Shown: in pieces, positions 20,146-30,937 of the stretch
How the letters are laid out: every line of letters begins with the position of its first letter
Numbering within the stretch: position 1 is the stretch's first letter
NCBI GenBank assembly: GCA_003550325.1
Contig: QKWP01000137.1
Coordinates: forward strand, 169,554 to 233,553
Direction: 5' to 3'
Length of the DNA: 64,000 bases
From: Gigaspora rosea
Taxonomy: Eukaryota > Glomeromycota > Glomeromycetes > Diversisporales > Gigasporaceae
Made by a program: the position numbers and the translations under genes
Notes under the pieces: generated by a model
Seen by the model: the letters and a program-made list of their open reading frames with translations, nothing else
Databases searched by the model: none
What the model was told of the DNA's origin: nothing

Positions 20146-20783
20146 ATGCCAAAGACAAAGCCTGGGTATTATGCCGTCAAGATTGGTCGTCAACCTGGAA
20201 TCTATTTAACTTGGGACGAATGTTTGGCGCAAGTTAAGGGGTTCTCAGGATCCAAATACAAGAAATTCTACCAGCCGAACTTGCTGAAGCCTTCATTAAC
20301 GGCAAAAAACCATGAGAGACTAAAGATGACCAAGATACAAACAAATTGCGAGTCTGGACTGATGGAAGTTCTTTTGGGAATGGAAGTATCACTGCGAGAG
20401 CAGGAATCGGTGTGTTTTGGGGTGACAATGATCCTAGAAATCTATCTGAAAGATTATCTGGAGACCAGACAAATAATTGAGCTGAGATTTACGCAGTGAT
20501 CAGGGCGCTAGAAGTTTGTAAAGATCGTGAAAGGATGCTAGAAATAATGACAAACAGCATGTACGTGATCAATGCGCATCAATCATGGTGTGAGAAGTGG
20601 GAAAGAAATGGGTGGATTACTGTCAGGAAGGAACCTGTAAAGCACAAGGAATTATTTTTACAAATGACCGAGCTGGTGAGGGCGAGGAGCTCTAATGTAA
20701 AGATGGTATTTGTGCGAGATCATGATGGTAACTACGGGAATGAACAGGCTGATCGGTTGGCAAAGATAGGCAGTTTAAGATAG
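20146..20783 (+). pseudogene. RNase H1-like gene remnant with hybrid-binding domain
   Basis: The start (20146) begins MPKTKPGYYAVKIG. The next ~40 codons match the eukaryotic RNase H1 N-terminal hybrid-binding (caulimovirus VI-like) domain: YYAVKIGRQPGIYLTWDE then GFSGSKYKKF. The rest carries an RNase H fold with AEIYAVIRALEVCKDRER, later VRDHDGNYGNEQADRLAKIG. RNase H1 removes RNA from RNA-DNA hybrids during replication. The gene has about two breaks. The two-domain layout is that of cellular RNase H1, so a gene taken from a eukaryotic host is more likely than a purely viral one. Confidence 0.75.
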
Positions 20784-21155
20784 TGATATTTTTTTTACGA
20801 AATAGTTTTTATTTGATTTTAATAAAGATATACAAATTGAAGTTAAAAAAATAAGATTATTGGTTAATTTCACATTATGACATGTGATTATTATATTCTC
20901 CCAATTTTCTTTTCTTTGCTGGCACTTAATCTTTGCTCTGATAAATGAAGACTGAATTATTTTTTTTGTTAAAAAGAAAGGAAAAGCAATGGTGTGTCTG
21001 AGATAATTATCTTTTGATTGATTATTCGTCGTTTTTTATTATTGGATTTGATCCTTTTAGCGCGCAGTAGCGCGCTTTGCCTGGCCCTGGCCATGGCAGT
21101 GGCATTGTCACCTCTCCATGCGAAAGTGGAGGGAGGGAGACAGATACAATGATCA

Positions 21156-21274
21156 GACCGAAGCAGCGTTGGTCATTATCGATGGCTATAGCGATGTTAT
21201 CGGCGAATGGGGTGGGGGCCCCATTCTGAGATTTCATCATCATAGCCATCAACGATGACCAACATCGCTTCGTC
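21156..21274. repeat. Imperfect inverted repeat, ~40-bp arms
   Basis: The left arm 21156-21196 and right arm 21235-21274 are reverse complements over most of their length (shared core GTTGGTCAT…GATGGCTAT). The loop is 38 bases and contains GGGGCCCC (21215-21222). The RNA of either strand would form a long hairpin. Confidence 0.75.
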
Positions 21275-21693
21275 ATAATAATTTTAATAATAAAATATCA
21301 TGATATTCGTATTTGTGTTATGTGGTTACTTTCAAATGTTAGAGATTAAGGTAATGATTTACAATCCAATTTGAGTATAATCCTACGAATATCAATTTTT
21401 ATTATTGTGATGTATAAATATGCGATGAATACAACTATTTAAGTGTAACTCTGGGTATTCGAATTCATGTATTTGATAATCATCCTGCCGTGCAATTATC
21501 GATTTGTGTTAGCAACGATTTTTTATTTGCTTGTAGTTTGAGCATATGCAAGACGTTAGACTGCTGTTTGAAAATCGTACCCGTTAAGGTAACCATCCCT
21601 CGTAAGTTCTTTGTCTACTTATGCGTGCATTTGTAGATTATTCCTTATACATCGTCGTATGCATAAAATATAAATCACGCGCACTCTGTGGTT

Positions 21694-21732
21694 CGGATTT
21701 TAGAAATCCGGGCATCGATTTCCTGATCGATG
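21694..21732. repeat. Two adjacent perfect hairpins upstream of the helicase gene
   Basis: CGGATTT-TAG-AAATCCG (21694-21710) is followed after two bases by CATCGAT-TTCCTG-ATCGATG (21713-21732). Both have perfect 7-bp stems. They lie about 115 bases upstream of the helicase start region. Confidence 0.6.
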
Positions 21733-21848
21733 TTTGATTTAAATTTGATATTTTTATGGCCAGGAATCCGTATCGATCGACCGATTTTTATATAACAGGA
21801 TGTGACATATAGTTGTACATCGTTACATGATAATTTTTTTATTTAAGA

Positions 21849-23819
21849 TGGATGGTCCTGAAATTTTATTGCAATTTACGATTAAGATGAATCCCGAGTT
21901 TGATACTGAGAAAGCTTCTGATAAAAAGAGGAAACGACATGATAATTCTGAATTGTTTATGGATTCTGATACGGACGATGCAAATATTATGTCTGATAAA
22001 AAAAAAGACCAGACTTTTTAATCCTATTCTCGTAACTTCCGATGTTGATAAAAAAGAAAACCGTAAAGAAAAGAATAAAAAGCAAACCAGTTTAATCAAG
22101 GAAGTAAAGAACAAGATCGAAAAGATATCCAAGAGACAGGGATTTGAAAACAATCGCATATTTTCTAATCTTGCGGATGAAGAGAAAGAATATTTAAGAT
22201 CATGTTGGGCCATGGGTGTAATGTTTCTAATCGAAGAGTCGTGCAAGGATTTCAGAAACCAGATGCTTGACATCGATGCAGTAATCAGAACTGCGCAAGA
22301 AGAGCTAGATCACATGTCATTTCTTCAGACACGTGCTATTTATGTCGCGTTGGTTCAACAGAAAAATCTTTTTATCACGGGTGATGCGGGTACTGGCAAG
22401 ACACGTGTTCTGAAGTTTATTATGGCGCACTATCATTTGATTTTTGGTACCAAGATTGTGGTCACCGCGTCAACGGGCAAAGCGGCTCTTGAATTGAGAT
22501 CAGGTGATGTAACTGGTAAAACCATTCATTCCACATTCAGACTTGGCACCAGATTAAACGAAAAGAAACTGAATTGGAAACTGAAGGACAGTAAATATTG
22601 TGAATTGTTAGGTGGTGTAAAGGCACTGATTATCGATGAATGTTCGATGGTCAACGAGAACCTTTTCGATTCAATCGTGTACCTTTTTAAGCGAGCTGGT
22701 AATGGTGTGTTTAAAAGCATGCACTTCATAGTCACTGGTGACTTTTTCCAGCTACCACCTGTTACCGGTGATTTCTGTTTTCTGAATGATGGGTGGTACT
22801 CTGACACGTCCAGGAACCTTCTTCGAAATTCTTGGAAAGAAATGAACTTCACCTATATTGGTTTGACGGAGGTATTCAGACAAAAGGATCCGGAATTCAA
22901 ATGCCACTGTACCAATCTTCGTTATGGGTTTTTTAATGAGAGCACGACACGGTATTTTGAAAAGTGCAAATATTCGGAAGATGATGCCGTTCGCCTGTTT
23001 GCATTCAAGAAGTTTCGTGATCGATACAATGATCAACATATAGACTTGCTGCCAGGCAATGATATAATGATCCATGCGTTTGATACTTCTGATTACATCA
23101 AAGAGATCCATCGTTTGGAACCGGGATTAAAAAGCATTAGGGAGATGAAAGAAAGCTCAAATTTGAGAGTGAAGGAATTGGTCGAGAAACATCTCATCCT
23201 AGAAAAGATATTCACGAGTAAGACACAATCCGAATATGAGATACAGTTGCGTTTGAATTGCCGTGTCATGGTGATCCAGAATTGTTCAGATGAGGTTGCC
23301 AATGGAACCTCCGGTATCTTTGTTGGTTGGCGTTCCAGAAAATTATCCGATGTTGAAAAGACCCGCCAGTTAATAGGCTGTCATGTTGGTCTAAAATATC
23401 ATGAGCTTGACGTAGAAAGTAGTGAGAGATATCAGGATCATGATATGATCGTTCGTCTCGATGATACCGGCGAAGAGGTATTTATCGAGTTCTCTGAGAT
23501 GAGCGAGGAGGATTCTGAAGGTAAGAAATATGTCAGAAGACAATTTCTGATAGTGACAATGTATGCTATGACCATGCATAAATCTCAGGGCATGACGTTA
23601 AAGCATGCCGTGGTGGACTTAAGGGGTTGTACACTGAAGTTAGCATATACAGCGATTACTAGGGTTATTTCTAGCGATTCGTTGGGCGTAGTGAATCTCT
23701 CGCATGCAAACACCAAAAGGTTATCAGAACCCACGCGGGAAGATCATGTAGTCAAAAAGTTTTACCAGAATTACATTGGAAATGATATACCTACTCGACC
23801 GTTGAACTACCAGTTGTAA
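21849..23819 (+). pseudogene. PIF1-type DNA helicase of viral origin, nearly whole
   Basis: An SF1 helicase gene of about 650 codons. Motifs in order: Walker A GDAGTGKT (near 22.38 kb), Walker B IIDECSM (near 22.63 kb), GDFFQLPP (near 22.74 kb), LTEVFRQ (near 22.86 kb), and C-terminal MHKSQGMTL and LAYTAITR (23.57-23.67 kb). This is the PIF1/RecD2-like arrangement. Such helicases unwind replication intermediates, and most giant viruses carry one. The N-terminal ~60 residues are charged and rich in Lys/Asp. The gene looks whole apart from about one break near its front. It lies upstream of the RNR large-subunit gene on the same strand. Confidence 0.85.
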
Positions 23820-23946
23820 ATTTTAATATTGTAATATTATGTTACTACAAAACATGGTTTGATTTCTTTGTACTCTGGTGATACATAATTTTAATTTAAA
23901 TAAAGCAATAATTTTTTTTCTTTTAAACAATTTTATCGATAATAAA

Positions 23947-26262
23947 ATGAGTGAGTTTATTGAAGGGTATTTGAAAGACTTGTTGCGTGGTTTAAGGTTT
24001 ACCCAGACGGACTTGAACGGTTATATCACGAGTGCGCAGTCTGGTCTTGTGGATACCTCAGATGAGAGAGAGGTTATTGAGTATCTTGCAAGAGAAGCCC
24101 AGTTTCGAATTAATGTTTACTATGATTTCTACATACTGGCAGGCCGGATTCTTGTCAAGCATCAGTTAAACCAGATTCCTTCCAAGTTCTCAGAACACAT
24201 AAGGTTGTTATACTGTAACTATCGTGAGGTTGCAGAAGGTGTCAGGGAACATGTTCCCGTTATTGACGAGAAGTACCATTCACTGGTTCGGAATAATCGT
24301 GAATTTTTTGACTCGCTTGTAGACCTAAATAAGGAATATGACCATGGCTACATGGAATAAAGCCGAAACAAGGAAAAGTTTTTTAAGTTGACCTGTGGTA
24401 ATAAGGTTGATTGTGTTCAGTACATGCTATTGAGAATCGCGTTGCAGTTATATTCTGACAATTTCTCGATGTTGAAAGAATGTTACCGCATGATGACCGA
24501 AATCAAGGTGAGTATGGCCACTCCGATTCGTGCGAATTCATGCATGCCAAAAAATCCCCTAGCCAGCTGTTTTATCACTTGTATCAAGGATGATTCAATA
24601 GATGGGATTTTTAAAACTTTGCATGACGTGGCGATGATATCTAAGAATGACGGTGGTATTGGTGTCGATATCACCGATATACGACCAAGTGGAGATTGTA
24701 TCAAAGTTTCGGGTGGTATTTCTTCCGGTGTTGGTATGATGTTGCGGGTGTTCAATGAGACGATGAAGTATGTTGATCAGGGTGGTAACAAATGTAGAGG
24801 CGCAATGATGGTGAACATGGCGATCTGGCACCTCGATATCAGTGATTTCTTACGTATCAGACACCATTCCCGGGTTGCGGAATTACGTGCTGCAAATTTG
24901 CATCATTGTATCACAATTCCAGATATTTTCATGCGCCGTGTTCATGCCAACGGGGATTGGACCATGTTCTCACCACGTGATGCAGAGATCTTGCTGGGGA
25001 AAAAACTTAATGGATTGTACAGCGACGAGTTTGAGACTGGGTACCTGAAATGTGAGAGGTTGAAGAATCGTAAGACGATCAAGGCCCGTGTGTTGCTGTT
25101 TGAAATCTGCAGAATGCAATGCGAGACCGGTGAACCGTTCTTGTTTTTTATCGATGGTGCCAACGAGAAATCGAATCAGAAAAACCTGGGATCGATCATG
25201 ACCCTGAATCTGTGCACAGAGATTATAGAACGATCGAATGGCATGTCAGTCTGTAACCTGCGTGCGGTGATTCTTCTCACGCATGTTAGGAAGAAAGAAT
25301 TTGATTTTGTTGAATTGCAGAGATCGGTCAGGCTTTTGGTAAATTCCTGTGACAGGTCGATCGATAGGACATACTACCCAACCTCTGAATGTGAGAGGAT
25401 CAATAAAAATGATTGACCTATTGCGATTGGGGTAATTGGACTTGCATCCCTGTACAAAAAACTCGGCCACTCCTAGGATGACGAGGCTGCGTGTGATCTT
25501 AACAAGAGGATATTCGCCATGATCTATTACGCTGCTTTGGAGGAATCATGTGATCTAGCCATGGTAAATGGTCCATATGATGGCTACTCGGGTTCACCTG
25601 TATCGAAAGGAATATTGCACTGTGACTCATGGGGCGTCGAACTCGACAAGCAGCTTGATTGGGCTTCACTGAGAAATAGGATCAAGAGATATGGTATTCG
25701 CAATTCACTATTGGTCGGCCCTATGCCAACTGCCTCGACATCCCAGTGTGTGAAAATGGGATTCAGCGAAGGGTTGTTTCCTGATGAATCCAATATCACG
25801 CTATGTGAGACCACCAGGTGAAGCTTTATCTATATCGAGCGGGAGTTGGCGGAGATGTTGTTCGAACGTGGTCTCTGGAGCGAGGGTTTAATAAGACAGA
25901 TTCAAGAGAACCGGGGTGGTGTTCAGAATATTGAATCGTTTCCCGAAGATATGATGCGGGTGTACAGAACCACATTCGAGTACGATTATGATGTGATCAT
26001 AGACCAGGCCATCGACTGTGCGCCTTACATTGACCAATCTCAGAGCATGAACAATTATGTGGCCTCTGAGAACCCGGATGCGATGATCAAGCAATTGTTT
26101 AATTCTCATCAGAGGGCTTGGGGTGGCGGGTTGAAGAGGTTGTATTATATGAAATCGATGTCTGTATCACGCCCATTGAATCTTAAGGTTGATGACATGC
26201 AAAGATATGCATCCAGAAAAATATGTAATGAGGAGGGTCAATGTGATTCGTGTGCGGTATAG
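23947..26262 (+). pseudogene. Ribonucleotide reductase large subunit (class I), broken
   Basis: Remnant of the large subunit that reduces NDPs to dNDPs. Blocks in canonical order: NPLASCFI with an active-site Cys (near 24.55 kb), NDGGIGVDITDIRPSG, YVDQGGNKCRGAMM, then WHLDISDFL (24.6-24.86 kb), LNLCTEI (near 25.21 kb), MPTASTSQ (near 25.73 kb) and the C-terminal Cys pair CDSCAV (26.25 kb). The span suits a class I enzyme of about 770 residues. It is broken in about five places. It is followed by a Nudix/kinase-like gene and, 3 kb on, by the small subunit, so a dNTP-supply cluster was present. Confidence 0.9.
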
Positions 26263-26351
26263 CGTAAATCTATTTTAATATTGTACTACTTTATAAATTA
26301 TAAATAAACATGATTTCTAAACAAAATAATTATCAAAAATAAAAAGAAAAA

Positions 26352-27752
26352 ATGAACAGAAGAATGTTGCAAACGTGTTTTCTCGAATTGTACCAGAGTT
26401 CAGTAAAGAATATGATGCCAAATGTGCAAAGAAAAATCATAAACAATTTGGATTCATTTTAGCATTCGTCTATGACAAGCGAATGAATAAATTTATCTTT
26501 GAATCTTGTGGTAACAATAATTCGCAATACCAATCGCTTGTATCTCCGATCGGTGGAAAGCGAGAGATGTACTTTGAGGTATCGAGAAAGGACATGATCG
26601 ATCTGAAATTATCAGATCATACGCTCCTAACGCTGGATGGCAAGGAAATAGAAAAAGCTCTCAAAACACCAGATGGGTTTGATATTTCTGTTGAGGTCGG
26701 TCTTGGTACAGCATGCGCTACCCACACTGATGGAAAGTCGTCAGATGAACTGTACATCATCAATAAACCGAGGCAGAAGATGGTCTTTACTCAGAAATGC
26801 ATTTTTACTGTGATGAAACGTGAGATTTTTGAGGTGATTGGTTTAGATCTGACTCGAGTCACGTGTGATATAAAGTACTTTGGTTATGATAAAAAGATAT
26901 TTGAGACCGACGGTATCATCACACACGTCTTCTTGATTGTCTTTGATAGTTACGATTTCATTGCGTATTCGAAGGAAAAGGCAAAGGGCAATATCGTGGT
27001 GGCCATGGATCCAAAAGAGATAATTGAAATAATTCAGAATGATAAATTGGGAGATACGAAATATTTTACTCCAACGATTGTGAATGTTTTTGAAACTGTG
27101 AGAGTCTGCTGTCGACCGATTAAGCATGAGATTGTGCTGTTTGGGGGTCCAGGTTCCGGGTTGTCAGAGGGTGTGAAGAGATATGTGAATTTTTTTTCAG
27201 AAATCGGGCTGGGGGTGTCCAGCACTCTCACGCTTCCAGAAACTTATCGTAAGCGTGAATCCATCAAGGGAGAGCATCCTTCGATTAGGGATTTATTTGG
27301 CGAATATTTCACGAAGAAAGTTAAGAAAGAGACTCGCTAGCAAAAAATCCTATTTGCGTATGATTGCTTGAGAAGGTTATTACTTGGAGAAGCAGAATCT
27401 GATATTGGTAATGAACTGATCGTGATACTTGAAAGGAGTACTCGCTGTGTAAATATCTTAAATATGGCACATGAGATTGACATGTTCCTGGTCGATAATC
27501 TGATGAGTCCACATGACCAGAATCATTTGGACATTCATGTGTCACCCGTTGATAGTGATCAGTCGTTTGAGATGGCTCTGGAACATAGATCTTACACGCT
27601 CGGTGAACAGGAGGTATACCAAAAAGCCTACGATCTTTATAAAAGGTTTTCTCAATCTGAGTACCCGTGTCGTGTCGTGGTGTAAAATGACCCTGGCAAA
27701 AAATCCAAAGAATTTTACATGGGCGGTCTCATGAACGCTATAAAAAACATGT
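26352..27752 (+). pseudogene. Nudix hydrolase plus deoxynucleoside-kinase-like gene, broken
   Basis: Plus-strand gene with an A-rich leader. The first ~230 codons read like a Nudix domain. They have a PIGGK turn, then after a long insert a Nudix-box helix REIFEVIGLDL, then ITHVFLI and MDPKEIIEII. The following part has a glycine loop LFGGPGSG, then VILERS and NMAHEIDMFLVDN. This pattern resembles deoxynucleoside kinases (P-loop, ERS, lid helix). If both readings are right the product combined nucleotide cleaning with salvage, fitting its place between the two RNR subunit genes. About two to three breaks are present. The Nudix call is better supported than the kinase call. Confidence 0.5.
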
Positions 27753-27936
27753 GAGTATTGGACGACTAATCAATCATGCAGTAATCTATTAAGCGAATCT
27801 GGAGCGTGATTCGTACGAATATCTGAATTTAGAAATGTAGTCTACATTTTTTGATTTACTTTTTCGTATTTGATATTTATTTATTATTATCTTTATTAAA
27901 TAAAAAAATAAAATTTAAACAAATGAGCGAAATAAA

Positions 27937-28449
27937 CTACTGTACAATGGCTTTAGCGTAGTTTATAATAGAATATCTGTCTAGTATTGTAAATGAATCG
28001 CATATAATCGATGCCCTTTCAATGATATGCTCTTGTGTGTAAGATTCGGTTTTACATTCTTCATCAAGAATACCTTTCAGATGCGAAAGGTATTCTCTGA
28101 CATTCTTTTCGAGATTACAGAATGGTTTCACTTTGTTTATTGTGACCCATGTGCGAAACCCCAATTCGTTAAACATGATCTCCATGACACCATCATTAAA
28201 CCCCACTTCAGCATACACTTCGTTTAATTCATTATCGACTATGGTTAGCTTCTTTTGGCTGGATTCCAAAAAACAACTCCACACTCCGGTATTTGATCTG
28301 ATAATGTTCTGTGCTTTTAGCAATTCATCGTTGCAGTACACAGAAAATCCATCTTTTAACAAGAGAAAAACCGGGGTTCGGTCTTGATCCATGAAACCGA
28401 GGGTCATGAAACAGTCTTCGTGAGAAACCTTTTCTTTGGGTGATTCCAT
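27937..28449 (-). CDS. Unknown viral protein, 170 aa, looks whole
   Basis: Intact minus-strand frame starting MESPKEKVSHEDCFMTLGF, followed by beta-rich segments (TPVFLLLKDGFSVYC and KKLTIVDNELNEVYAEVGF) and a helical end. The leader on its strand is A-rich and contains a perfect 8-bp hairpin at 28487-28508. No family is recognised. The gene converges with the Nudix/kinase-like gene across a short AT-rich gap that includes TTTATTATTATC runs. Confidence 0.55.
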   Translation of the reverse strand: MESPKEKVSHEDCFMTLGFMDQDRTPVFLLLKDGFSVYCNDELLKAQNIIRSNTGVWSCFLESSQKKLTIVDNELNEVYAEVGFNDGVMEIMFNELGFRTWVTINKVKPFCNLEKNVREYLSHLKGILDEECKTESYTQEHIIERASIICDSFTILDRYSIINYAKAIVQ

Positions 28450-29172
28450 TTTTGTATTTTTTCAAGAAAATCGTTGTGCTTTTTATATGCATAAGCACGG
28501 TTATGCATTTTACCAGATGTGTAATTCATTTCTTTTGTCCGTGAATCCTATGATGAATGAGATCCTACTGAGAAATATACGACACATATTTAAAATACCG
28601 TGCCGTAGATTAAGGATACCAAGCAAAATTCAAGCAGGAGCATTTTGAATATTTGCGTGAAAAGATATTCCGGGCACATAAGCACAGATATCACGCAAAT
28701 CGATAGCTTCAGGAACAGTAGTAAGAACAGCTTTAATATGAAGTTTGACTGGCGAGATGCAGTGTACAGAACTAGCACAAGAGCAGCGAGCGTGAGAATG
28801 GCAATTGTATGAGATTTGTATCACATTGTACAGATATCGAATTAGTGTGGGTGTATGGTTCCAATGATTGTAATTTCAATTTGCAACTCATGATGTCTCT
28901 GTACAGTACAAAGATCTCATGCACGAGATGATTATTTGAAAATTACAGTCTACCGATTCTCCAGTGTATCTTTGAGATCAGGTATGAAATAAACAAGAAA
29001 GCAATAATGTTGTTCATCGTGATGTAATGGTATCGCATTTTTGATGAGTTTATTTGGTCGATTGACAGACGTTTTAAAGTTTAATTTTGAAAATCTGTGT
29101 AATGGTAATGGTTATTGTGGAGCCGTGTTGGGTATAAAATGACCGTATTGTGTGAGCCAGTTCCGATAAGCA
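28450..29172. promoter_or_regulatory. Divergent region before the RNR small-subunit gene
   Basis: About 720 bases between a minus-strand unknown gene and RNR2. It carries a perfect hairpin ATGCATAA-GCACGG-TTATGCAT (28487-28508) in the leader of the minus-strand gene. A minus-strand frame at 28630-28824 (64 codons, starting MIQISYNCHSHARCSCASS) has some protein-like character but no recognised family and may be a gene fragment. Confidence 0.4.
28487..28508. repeat. Perfect 8-bp-stem hairpin in a gene leader
   Basis: ATGCATAA and TTATGCAT are separated by GCACGG. It lies about 40 bases upstream of the start of the minus-strand gene at 28449. Confidence 0.6.
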
Positions 29173-30213
29173 ATGGGGTCAATCTTAAGTGCTTTGACAA
29201 AGAAAACCAGAAACATGAAATCTGTTTTTGTGCGCCCGTGGCAGAATAAAGATGTCATGGGATCTCATGCCGAAACGTACAAAGAATTATGCAATCTGGT
29301 CGAACGAATGAAGAAGAGCGAATGGAAACGTTCGGATATTGATTTTGAGGAAGATATTCGGAGCCTCAGAAACCTCAAGGAGCAAGAAAAAAATATTTTA
29401 TTGATGACCCCTGGGTTCTTTCTGACTGTCGATTGCATGGTCATGGACTCGCTTAACAACTCTTTGCTAAAAGATCTTGAAGGGCTATCTTCGAAGAATG
29501 AACTTCTGATAAAAACTATCAAATTTTACAATGAGCAGAATAGGCAGGAACAGGTTCATGATGAGTTTTACAAGGATATGGGGAAGGCGCTTTTTCCCAA
29601 ATCGTACAACACGGTGCTTATGAAATGCCATGAGGAATTTATCAAGTTCAGAAGGGTCTTCGACTTCTGTCGAGAGTTCCAAGAGCGCAAGCGACCAATC
29701 GGTGAACGTTTATTGGCCTACGCGTTTATTGAGTGTATCGTGTTTTTTCCATTTTTCGCGGGGATAATCTTTCATCGATTCAAGGGAAATATTCGAGAAA
29801 CGGTCGCGGGAAATCACTGGGTCTGTAACGAGGAAGCGATGCATGTTCTCGGTCACTCTCATATCTACAAGCTCGTTGGCGGTGTCACCAAATCACGGGC
29901 CAGGGAAATGCACAAGGAACTGGTCTGCCTCGTGAAAGATATGTGGTCTTCACGTATCTTTTGTTCCGGTAAAAATGATGTGAATGGGTTCACATTAAGA
30001 ATGATCCACGGTTATATCGATAATCTGTCAGGATATATGCTGTGGTTAACGGGTTTTGCTGATAAACAGCCAGATACCGAATCACAGTTCAGTTACATGA
30101 ACTACCTCACTGCTTATACCCGGGCAAATTTTTTTGAGGCAAAGGTCATAGAGTATGATACAATTCGTGATTCAATTTACACTGAAGGTTTTTTAACAAT
30201 TGTATTGAATTAA
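29173..30213 (+). CDS. Ribonucleotide reductase small subunit (class I), looks whole
   Basis: A 346-codon frame matching the R2 subunit, which houses the diiron-tyrosyl radical cofactor used by the large subunit. Visible residues include D87 (FFLTVD), E126 and H129 with Tyr133 (EQVHDEFY), E187 (AFIECIVFF), and E221 with H224 (NEEAMH). These match the metal ligands and radical tyrosine by position. Length is normal for the family. The conserved ERLLAYAF…FAGIIF helix is present. Within a block full of broken genes this one appears intact, which suggests either chance or younger age. Expression in the present host is unknown. Confidence 0.85.
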   Translation: MGSILSALTKKTRNMKSVFVRPWQNKDVMGSHAETYKELCNLVERMKKSEWKRSDIDFEEDIRSLRNLKEQEKNILLMTPGFFLTVDCMVMDSLNNSLLKDLEGLSSKNELLIKTIKFYNEQNRQEQVHDEFYKDMGKALFPKSYNTVLMKCHEEFIKFRRVFDFCREFQERKRPIGERLLAYAFIECIVFFPFFAGIIFHRFKGNIRETVAGNHWVCNEEAMHVLGHSHIYKLVGGVTKSRAREMHKELVCLVKDMWSSRIFCSGKNDVNGFTLRMIHGYIDNLSGYMLWLTGFADKQPDTESQFSYMNYLTAYTRANFFEAKVIEYDTIRDSIYTEGFLTIVLN

Positions 30214-30261
30214 AAAGGAACACGTGATATTTTATTACAAATAAAGTTATACATTTTAGCA

Positions 30262-30711
30262 TTATTCTAAATTATTAATCTGTTCTTTTAGATTGTTAAT
30301 GATTCTTTTTTGCCGTAGTATCTGTTCTTCCATTCGTGCATTTTTCTCTTTGAGCAATGCGATCTCTTCACTTCTTGAATTGTGTGCCTGTAAGAGAGAT
30401 GCTTTTGCGACAAATTTTAGTTTGATATTTTTATTTTCTTGGTTCATTTTTTCGATGTCTAGCTTGTGTGCAATACGAACGTTTTCAAATTCATTTCTTT
30501 CGCTGTCAATGCTCTTGAGTATTGAGTTAAAAAATAAACTCTCTTCGTTATTCTTCTTTCTGTTTTGTAACTGACTCTGAAGGTACTTGTAAATTAGAAA
30601 GTCCATGTGGAAACTTTCGATTCTTTTCTTTCTGTTTGCGCACCTGATGCAATCTTTACGTTCGCAGAGATGTCTTGATTTTCTTGTCATTTTAACCACT
30701 TTATTTCCCAC
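30262..30711 (-). CDS. Coiled-coil protein with N-terminal Cys cluster, 149 aa
   Basis: Intact minus-strand frame. Residues 15-27 hold a Cys cluster (HLCERKDCIRCANRKK) that could bind zinc. The rest is Lys/Glu/Asn-rich with heptad-like spacing, ending in RIINNLKEQINNLE, consistent with a coiled coil. It converges with RNR2 and is divergent from the F-box/LRR-like gene. No named family; a structural or DNA-binding dimer is possible. Confidence 0.55.
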   Translation of the reverse strand: MGNKVVKMTRKSRHLCERKDCIRCANRKKRIESFHMDFLIYKYLQSQLQNRKKNNEESLFFNSILKSIDSERNEFENVRIAHKLDIEKMNQENKNIKLKFVAKASLLQAHNSRSEEIALLKEKNARMEEQILRQKRIINNLKEQINNLE

Positions 30712-30937
30712 CTGCTGATTTATTAATGAATAAAAGGCTCAGACAGCTCGGTAGTAAACTATCTCACGAGTTGAGAGTTTCAGATCATCGCTTTTGAAAC
30801 ATATGCAATCTGATCCGGGAATTAAATAAATTTTCACGTTTCACATAGATTATATAAATAGATGATGCCGGTACGGTACAGAATTAGAATATATTTAAAG
30901 GTAACGGTGCGTGAATTGATAATAAAAACAATAAATC

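Larger units (their letters stand above)
20784..21848. other. 1-kb intergenic region with several hairpins
   Basis: Non-coding as far as can be seen. It holds an imperfect ~40-bp-arm inverted repeat (21156-21274) with a GGGGCCCC palindrome in its loop, and two neighbouring perfect hairpins (21694-21732) ahead of the helicase gene. A minus-strand frame inside the first repeat is judged a by-product. This is the largest gene-free gap in the viral block, so it is a candidate regulatory or replication-related site. Confidence 0.5.

Noticed and set aside
21022-21276. An 84-codon minus-strand frame
   Set aside because: Lies over the long inverted repeat and its loop; the openness follows from the repeat sequence, with no family match.
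28630-28824. A 64-codon minus-strand frame with a faint TATA-binding-protein-like feel (VPEAIDLRDICAYVPGISF)
   Set aside because: Too short and too weak a resemblance to name; kept only as a possible fragment.
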